A stretch of 64,000 nucleotides of DNA, taken from the NCBI GenBank assembly GCA_947179485.1, contig OX359247.1, positions 33,766,801 to 33,830,800 on the forward strand. The letters are read 5' to 3'. Each line of letters begins with the position of its first letter. Position 1 is the stretch's first letter. The notes under the pieces are model-generated. The model saw only the letters and a list, made by a program, of their open reading frames with translations, was not told the DNA's origin and searched no databases. The position numbers and the translations under genes are program-made. This document shows, in pieces, positions 57,856-64,000 of this stretch. This DNA comes from Allacma fusca (Eukaryota > Arthropoda > Collembola > Symphypleona > Sminthuridae).

Positions 57856-58829
57856 CAGTAGGTCACCCGTTTGTCATCAGGACAGCATTTATGTACCGTG
57901 GGACGGAGCTGACGAGGTTCCGGGTGAATTCGGGGGGTATGTTGTCCCATCTCTCCTTAATTCGGATTTTCGGGTCTTTTTTCCCGGTAATGTGAAATTT
58001 CTTTAGCTCCCGACCTATTTGATAACACGTAGTGATAGCTGGTAATAGTAGTAGGTGATATCCGTACTTTGGGGGGTCCAGTCCAGAACTGGCATCTTTT
58101 TTTTAATTGGCCCATGTTGACTTCGCCGTGTGCTGGGGCTCGTTGTCCTGTTGATACACAAATCGGCGTCCAAGTTCCAGGTTTGGGCTGATTTCTTAAC
58201 GTTTCGGTTGGCTATGGACTGGTAGCAGTGTTGGTTCATATTTCCTTCCATAAAATCAATGGTTCCCACCCAATATACGCTGATGCAGCCCCAATCAATA
58301 ACACTACCACCACCATGCTTTTCAGTAGGAAGTAAGAACCCTCCCATGGCTTTCCCCAGACCCCGGTTCTTCCATCGCTGCAAAAGACACTAAATTTGCT
58401 CTCACCGGACCATAAAACTCGACTCCAAAACGTATCATACTTGCTTGCGTGTTTCCGGCACCACAGGGTCCTCTTTCTCCTGTTTTTAGCATTGATATAA
58501 GGCCCTTACTTGGCTAGATGCAAGTTCCTTCCGCTCAGATACAGGATTCTTTTTATCGTGGTCCGATGGGCAATCTTTCCTATCTCAAAATGCACCTGTG
58601 AGAGGATCTTAGATGAGGCCAGTCTTGAGTCTTTCTTGACCTTTCAGATAATTATCGGCTCCTCGCGGGGGTGACGATGCGGTCTTAACCACTCCCGGGC
58701 AGAGTTTCAACGATACCAGTCGTCTTGTATTTTTTTATAATATTAAAAACCGTTTTTATCCTCGTTCCTCCACTTCGCGATCACTAGCTCTCTCGCCGGT
58801 ATTGGAATCTCCTTTCTTCGTGGTTCCAT
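57856..58829 (-). pseudogene. Tc1-like transposase, decayed
   Basis: The minus-strand start at 58829 gives a short basic N-terminus, then stops and shifts. Between 58383 and 58015 the central domain reads KHGGGSVIDWGCIS (first-Asp strand region), EGNMNQ, and VLDWTPQS-D-IT (near the second Asp). The C-terminal part continues in another frame (WDNIPPEF, VPRYINAV) to about 57856. At least three frame changes; not functional. It belongs to the surrounding long-arm element. Confidence 0.82.
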
Positions 58830-59929
58830 CTTGACCTAAATGTGTCAAAATGCATCAAGGGATTCTAAAAGACACTACAATGTGTTTGTGATTTATTTTG
58901 TTAAAATAAAATTACGTATCTTCAGTTATCCGGCTCAGATTGTACCGTAGTCAGTCGTGTTCCAATACTAATGCACAGGAATAATTGGATGCTTTTTCGT
59001 TTTTTTATATAATTTTTTTTTTCAAAATGTTTTTGCAGATCTATAATCAGCATAAAAACTGAATAAAAGCAAGAAAAGGCACTAAAGATAAGTAGTACAC
59101 TCCAAGATTATTTAGACCCTGTGTCTCAGAGTTTACCTTGTTCCAACATCATTGCACCCCAGTGTATATACTACACGGAATGTAGGTAAAATAAGCTGTA
59201 CCTGAAACATATTTTTCAATTCCAAAAATTACGGGCCCGGGTTCACAATTTCGAAATTTGGTTGTGTTAAGGCTGTTAAAAAACTGCAATATGTTTTTAT
59301 AACTGTATAAAAACCGCAATAATTAAGATGTCATTTAAAAGGTATTTATTTTCTCGACCAAGTAAAGCTATTCTAGTCTAAATATTAATGAGAATAAAAA
59401 TTTGATGAAGAATGGCATGATCAAGTAGTACACTTAGAAAGGCATTGACTTTTAATCAATCAACTCATGGCTAAAAAAATTTTTGTTTTGATTAAAGTTT
59501 TGTCTGATTTAGTTTTGAATAGCTGTAAAAATAACGTTATTCCAGATATGAAGACAACTTAAGCAACGACCCCCATGTTTTTCTACAGTTAGTGTTATAA
59601 TGATCTAAAGTTTATTGTTAGTTAAATCCCACCCCTATAAAACATATACATTCATATCCATAGACTAAAATTTTAAAAACGATCCCATTGAAATCATATA
59701 TGTGCGAATCCGTGAGACATCTACCGGTTGATATGAAAGACAATGTAATGCAAACAACAAGGCCGAATCACGGTTTCTGAACCTGAACATATTGCATCTA
59801 TTTGCATGTGTTTATACCAGACAATCGTATCTTTGCCATTGATTAATTTGTAAACGGCATCTGCCGGAACCAACCGGTAGTTTAGAATCAATTGTGTGAT
59901 GTGAAGTAATTATTACAGTATTATACTAT

Positions 59930-60545
59930 TCTCACAAGTTTGTTCTTACTACGGATATTTTCTACCCAACGTAAAATATTTTGGAGCACTTCATTTACAT
60001 ACATAACGAGTTACATGTTACATCAGTTTTCTCCCTAGAAGAGCACATCGATAAATACTAGAGTATAATTTTCGACTTTTGGAGCCCTCTCATAAAACGA
60101 ATGAATTTGCATGTGTAGTAATTACCAATGTAATATTAACATATGCAACGCAGCTGATAAGATTTACTCCTCAGCTGAACCAGCTGCAATGTGTTTACAT
60201 CATCTGCCCAGCAAACGTTTCCCCGTGCATCTTACCAAGGTCATTTTTCTTGTCCAGCTCGTATTATGTTATTGTATGAATTGTAGAGATCATTATATAG
60301 TACAAACATAGACGCTTGAATTTAATGCACTTTGGATACTTACTGACCAGAATCGGCAGTCCATATTAAAGTACACTGTGCCAATTATGAAACCAAGTTT
60401 GCTCTGCGTATGCTGGTCAGCTCCATTTCAAATGCTTTGTCGACTTACTTGATTTATGTAATTTTTTTCTGGAGTCACGCCCTTCTTTTCAAAACTGACT
60501 AATTTTAACACAACCAGGTTTTTCTCACATGAGAGAATTGTCGGT
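59930..60545. repeat. Orphan P450 upstream module
   Basis: Collinear with 43570-44280 and 44330-45230 and with the sequence upstream of copy 1, but no P450 exon follows before the window ends. It preserves the empty site for the 44640-45178 insertion. It represents a lost, displaced or never-complete fourth copy. Confidence 0.6.
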
Positions 60546-60859
60546 ATGTGTCCTACATTCACAACGATTCCAAGAGCAAGAGAAGAGACAAAATAAAATA
60601 ACCGAGCAAGTTATTGCATAAAGGGTGCCCAGATTTCCGACGTGATCACCTTTTGACTTGATGAACATGAATCTGCTCTTGATTTTATAACGTCTCCCAA
60701 ATATTGCACACATATTACAGCAGTTCTGCGTACTGTGATTTAATACATTAGCATTAATTATCATAGAGATTCTGTTTGTTCACTAATCCTTATATACAGT
60801 ATAATAATGAAGCAAAACGCTGCCCAAAGTGTTACATCTCTAAAATATAAAACGCGCGT

Positions 60860-60927
60860 GATGAAGCGACTATTTTAAAACTTCCCTCCCTCTCCTAAAC
60901 GCGCTTTATAGGTTCGCGGATACAAAT
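60860..60927. repeat. Direct repeat, first copy
   Basis: About 68 bases marked by CTCTCCTAAACGCGCTTTATAG; a diverged second copy lies at 61288-61358 (CTCTCCTAGAGACGCTTTATAG). The origin is unknown; a pair of terminal repeats of a small element is possible. Confidence 0.6.
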
Positions 60928-61487
60928 GACCATAAAGGTTATACTTATGGCTTAGCAAGTAGTAGCAAGGGCAGTGATACTGTCACGGGCTACATTTATA
61001 GTGCCATAAACGGTGGCTACCCATTTATATCAAAGAGAAGAGACATTTTAGAGTACGCTTTGCAAAGACAGTAACTTAATAAATGTCGGGGACAAAGTTT
61101 TGGTAAAGTTGCCGTTAATTTTCACATAGACAACTGTATGTTGCTTTTCGAGGAATAAGTCTAAAGAAAATATCAAGGTCGGTAAAGGTACATACAAAAG
61201 TAATTGTGTTTTAAAGAAGTTTTGTAAATTGTTGCAATTAAAAAGGCTTTAATAAGGCTACTGGCTTTCTTAATACTAGGATTTGACGATGAGGGGACAT
61301 TTATAAATCTTCACTCTCTCTCCTAGAGACGCTTTATAGTTTTGCGAGTACAAATTGCAAATTGGATATTTAAAAAAGTTCTGTAATGTTAGATTATAAT
61401 CATACGGAGTTGTATTTCAGGAGCAAAGGTCATTTAAAAAATATTCTATTAGAAAAAAACTATTTCGGCAATGGAATTTTAATACTG

Positions 61488-61574
61488 GCGGATCAAACCA
61501 CTAGACTTCGTCGGTGTTGCACTTGGGAAATGGGGGTTATCCACCACCTGCCGTCCTGTGGTGGCTTGATCCGC
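61488..61574. repeat. Short hairpin
   Basis: GCGGATCAAACCAC (61488-61501) pairs with GTGGCTTGATCCGC (61561-61574), one mismatch in 14, around a 59-base loop. Confidence 0.6.
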
Positions 61575-61978
61575 TATCGGATAACATCTCCTATTGGTTT
61601 GCGATTGTGATGTGATTACAAATTACCTTAAAGGCTAACTACCCGGCTTATTTGTAGTATGTAATATGAATGTATTTACAACTGGGGTGTATTTCTGAAT
61701 CATGTGCTATTCGACTGAACCAACAAGCTATGAAGCCTTTCAAAGCCAGCAATAGCTGGCTGTGCAGTGCTAGTATGATATATTTTGAGCTAGTTTTCAT
61801 GTTGTAGCAATTGTACTTGAATTGCGCGGAAAAATTCTGGTCTGAAAATCGTGCACAATTTTGAAGTTCTCCAACATAAGCGGTGCAAACACTAACGAGT
61901 GGGTGAGCTTAGGCAGAATGTGAGATCGTAATATGAAACCCGAGGTTTGAGTTTCAGCGATTTCAAGCGAGCCAGGTA

Positions 61979-62125
61979 CAGTATACTCTCGCTATAAGAG
62001 GCCTCCCTATAAGAGCATGCTCTGTATAAGAGCACTCCCAGGTCCTCCCCATGGGATTGTAGTACTGTAATTGTTCCCTATAAGAGCACCGTTTATAAGA
62101 GCATTTTCGATGTAAGAGCTGGCAT
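61979..62125. repeat. TATAAGAGCA repeat array with pogo-like end
   Basis: At least six CTATAAGAG/GTATAAGAG units follow TACAGTATACTCTCGCTATA. The CAGTATACTCTCGCTATAA form resembles pogo/Tigger termini, where a repeated CGCTATAA-like unit marks the end. The other end was not found. Confidence 0.45.
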
Positions 62126-62344
62126 TTTATTTCCTCATCCTCACGTTAAAAAAAATGTTTTATCAGAGCATGAGCAGACATAGACAATGGTGAAACGTTT
62201 GAACAAAACACCAATAGAGCGCCAATGTTTTACAGTATAGTGGAATTGGTGACGATAGAGTACTATACACAACCTCTAATATGTAGAGCAAAAGAGGTTA
62301 TAATGCCGATCTATAAGCTTGACATCTGCCTCGTTCGTACAACC

Positions 62345-62767
62345 TAATGTTAGGGAAATCCCTCTTCTTACACTCCCAATCCCTATTCAATCTCGATACC
62401 TCATTTCACACTCCGTCTCAATCACTCTATGTACCATAGAGAAAACTCCCAATCCCTCTGATGCACACACACACTCCTGATAGTCAATCCCACTCAATCT
62501 CTCGCGCTGCGCGCGCATGTATGAATACCGCGTAAATTTAAAAAATTGCCTCTAATTAATTAAAATAAATTAAATTAACCAAATTAATTAAATTAATGTG
62601 GTTTAATTTCTGATCATCAATCTTACTCAGTTTTCTACATATTTGCGTCAATCCCACTCCGTCTCAATCCCTCTGTACATTCAAATAGTCCATCCCAATC
62701 CCAATCCGTCCGGACTGATGTTTTTGTCAGTCCGTCCTGTGAGCTGCTCGAAATTTCCCTAACATTA
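62345..62767. mobile_element. hAT-like non-autonomous element (TCCCAATCC motif)
   Basis: 423 bp with TIRs TAATGTTAGGGAAAT...ATTTCCCTAACATTA and a perfect 8-bp duplication GTACAACC (62337-62344, 62768-62775). CTCCCAATCCCT/ACTCCGTCTCAATC units fill both ends, with an AT-rich centre. Confidence 0.9.
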
Positions 62768-62897
62768 GTACAACCTCCATACTCCTTATATTTACACCGA
62801 AGAGCAAAAATTACTTGATGTGAAACAAGTAATTTGTTTCACTTTTTAGGCGGCGTCCATTTATTACGTAACGCCAAATTTCGAAAATCCGTATCCG

Positions 62898-63348
62898 CAG
62901 GGGTCGGATTTATGTGGGAAGACGGGAAGAATCTTCCCAGGGAAAAAAAAATTTCAGCAGGGAAATTTTCAAACTTGATTGATTGGAAACAGGGATTTTC
63001 AAATCTGTTGACCTTTTTTGGTATTTTCGAAATTGTTGAGGTGTTTTATTGAAAACAATTTTTGTCAGCAGGGATTTCTGAAATTGCTGAGGTGTTGTAC
63101 TGAAAATGATTTTTGTCAATAGGGATTTTCAAAATTGTTGAGGTGATCTACGAAAAGCAATATTTGTCAGCAGGGATTTTCAAATTTGTTGACCTATTTT
63201 TCAGCAGGGATTTTTGAATTTGTTGGGGTGTATTACGAAAATTATTTTGTCAACAGGGAATTTTAAACTAGCTTCGAACAGGGACATCATGACCAGCAGG
63301 GAAAATGAAAAAAATCTTTCAGGGAGATTTACAAAAATCCGACCCCTG
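62898..63348. mobile_element. TIR element with GCAGGGATTTTCAAA repeats
   Basis: 451 bp with ends CAGGGGTCGGATTT and AAATCCGACCCCTG. Flanks CCGTATCC(G) and CCGTACCC are near-duplicates displaced by one base. Inside, a unit of about 60 bases (TTTTGTCAGCAGGGATTT...GTTGAGGTG) is repeated about five times. Same architecture as the hAT-like set. Confidence 0.7.
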
Positions 63349-64000
63349 CCGTACCCCCGCCCACCAAACGCAACGCACACGTAACGCTTAGATAAAGAGG
63401 TGCCACCCAACCGTAACGCATATTTATTTATAATGCACTGTTTAAATGAAACTGCCAACAGTCACGCCTACTCTCTTGGAAAGGACCATCCTGTGATCCA
63501 TTACAAAATTAAATAGTTGTGGACTTAGTCCGGACTCCGGCAGACTTAGGTTAAGAACGTCTGACGTTTTCCTTTTCGAACACGACTTCCGTAAAACAGT
63601 TCGTTTACAAATCTTTAACATAATTAACCACCATAAACTACAACTATTGGTGGTCGGTAATTTATGGTCGAAAAAGTAAAACTCAAGCGTACATAGTCAT
63701 GTTGTTCAACTTAGGGCTGTTTTTGAGAAATTGTAAAGAAAATAGTGTCTGTTAGAAGCAACAACCAAAATTTTAAAATATAAGAAAACCAGATTTAATA
63801 AGTAATAGAATCCTTTTATTCAGCATTAATTGTAATGACTCTGAGCCTGAAAGAATTGTAGTTAAGGAACTCGCAAAATAATTTACTCAGCATAGTATAA
63901 AATCTGAGCTTCTGTTTATTGAAAAATTATCATCTTCAAAAGTATTCTCAAATGTGCAAAAACTTAGAGCTGTCAAATCATCTCAAAGGTACGACTCCAA
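63349..64000. other. Non-coding end of window
   Basis: No gene recognised. GTAACGC occurs at about 63380 and again at about 63412, and TTACGTAACGCC at 62862, possibly the ends of another old TIR element around 62850-63420. Confidence 0.3.

Larger units (their letters stand above)
56090..59164. mobile_element. Tc1-like element with long inverted arms, carrying two MITEs
   Basis: Ends CACTGGGGTGCAATGATG...CATCATTGCACCCCAGTG are bordered by TA (56088-56089, 59165-59166). The arms match for about 250 bases and each contains an outer and an inner copy of a TGCA.T..TGTTGGAACAA direct repeat (outer 56098 and 59150; inner about 57782 and 58970), the IR/DR layout. The left arm is lengthened by a hAT-like MITE and a second MITE that the right arm lacks. 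A dead transposase lies between the arms. Confidence 0.85.

Overview
The window is AT-rich eukaryotic DNA, almost certainly from an arthropod. It holds short-intron cytochrome P450 genes of the CYP2 clan, two identical tRNA-Arg(ACG) genes of metazoan type, THAP-domain sequences, and Ty3, Tc1/mariner, PIF/Harbinger and hAT transposons. A non-insect hexapod such as a springtail, or a crustacean, would fit the tandem CYP2-clan copies, but the species cannot be fixed from this sequence.

Layout. 0.7-1.1 kb: a minus-strand THAP-domain open frame behind a CRE-containing GC-rich segment. 1.85-12.07 kb: a three-deep nest, with a young Ty3-type LTR retrotransposon (identical 324-bp LTRs, four open frames) inside one hAT-like non-autonomous element, itself inside a second one. 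12.9-17.5 kb: P450 copy 1, broken in four places, with a 1-kb TA-flanked MITE in its upstream region. 17.7-29.3 kb: motif arrays, tandem repeats, an unidentified possible gene at 25.15-25.88 kb, a hAT transposase relic (28.1-28.4 kb) and a Tc1 relic (28.7-29.3 kb). 30.9-34.3 kb: a nearly intact two-gene PIF/Harbinger element sitting just upstream of P450 copy 2 (34.9-37.3 kb), whose only visible lesion is a 10-nt insertion shared with copy 1. 38.9-42.1 kb: a segment with tRNA-Arg and two hAT-like elements. 43.6-48.8 kb: duplicated upstream modules and P450 copy 3, which looks fully functional (seven exons, 493 residues). 49.7-50.2 kb: a THAP pseudogene. 51.2-55.8 kb: a paralogous tRNA-Arg segment with further insertions, including a TIR-bounded 25-bp minisatellite. 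56.1-59.2 kb: a long-IR Tc1-like element carrying two MITEs in one arm. 59.9-60.5 kb: a P450 upstream module with no P450 after it. 61-64 kb: hairpins and two more short TIR elements.

The main pattern is a set of about ten TIR elements (0.4-1.3 kb). Most have an 8-bp target duplication and terminal repeats beginning roughly YARNGNT, as in the hAT superfamily, and the interior next to each terminus is filled with a short motif private to that element: GAACTTGACC, GTCCCCGTCCC, GGATCGGATA, AAAATAC, ACGAGACGAG, GCCTATA, CAACTGCCAC and others. Several insertions are verified inside the window because a paralogous segment, or the opposite arm of the host transposon, keeps the empty site. The second main result is a 388-bp tract identical between P450 copies 1 and 2 although exon 4 of the same copies differs at about 10% of positions; the tract carries a disabling 10-nt insertion, which points to gene conversion spreading an inactivating mutation.
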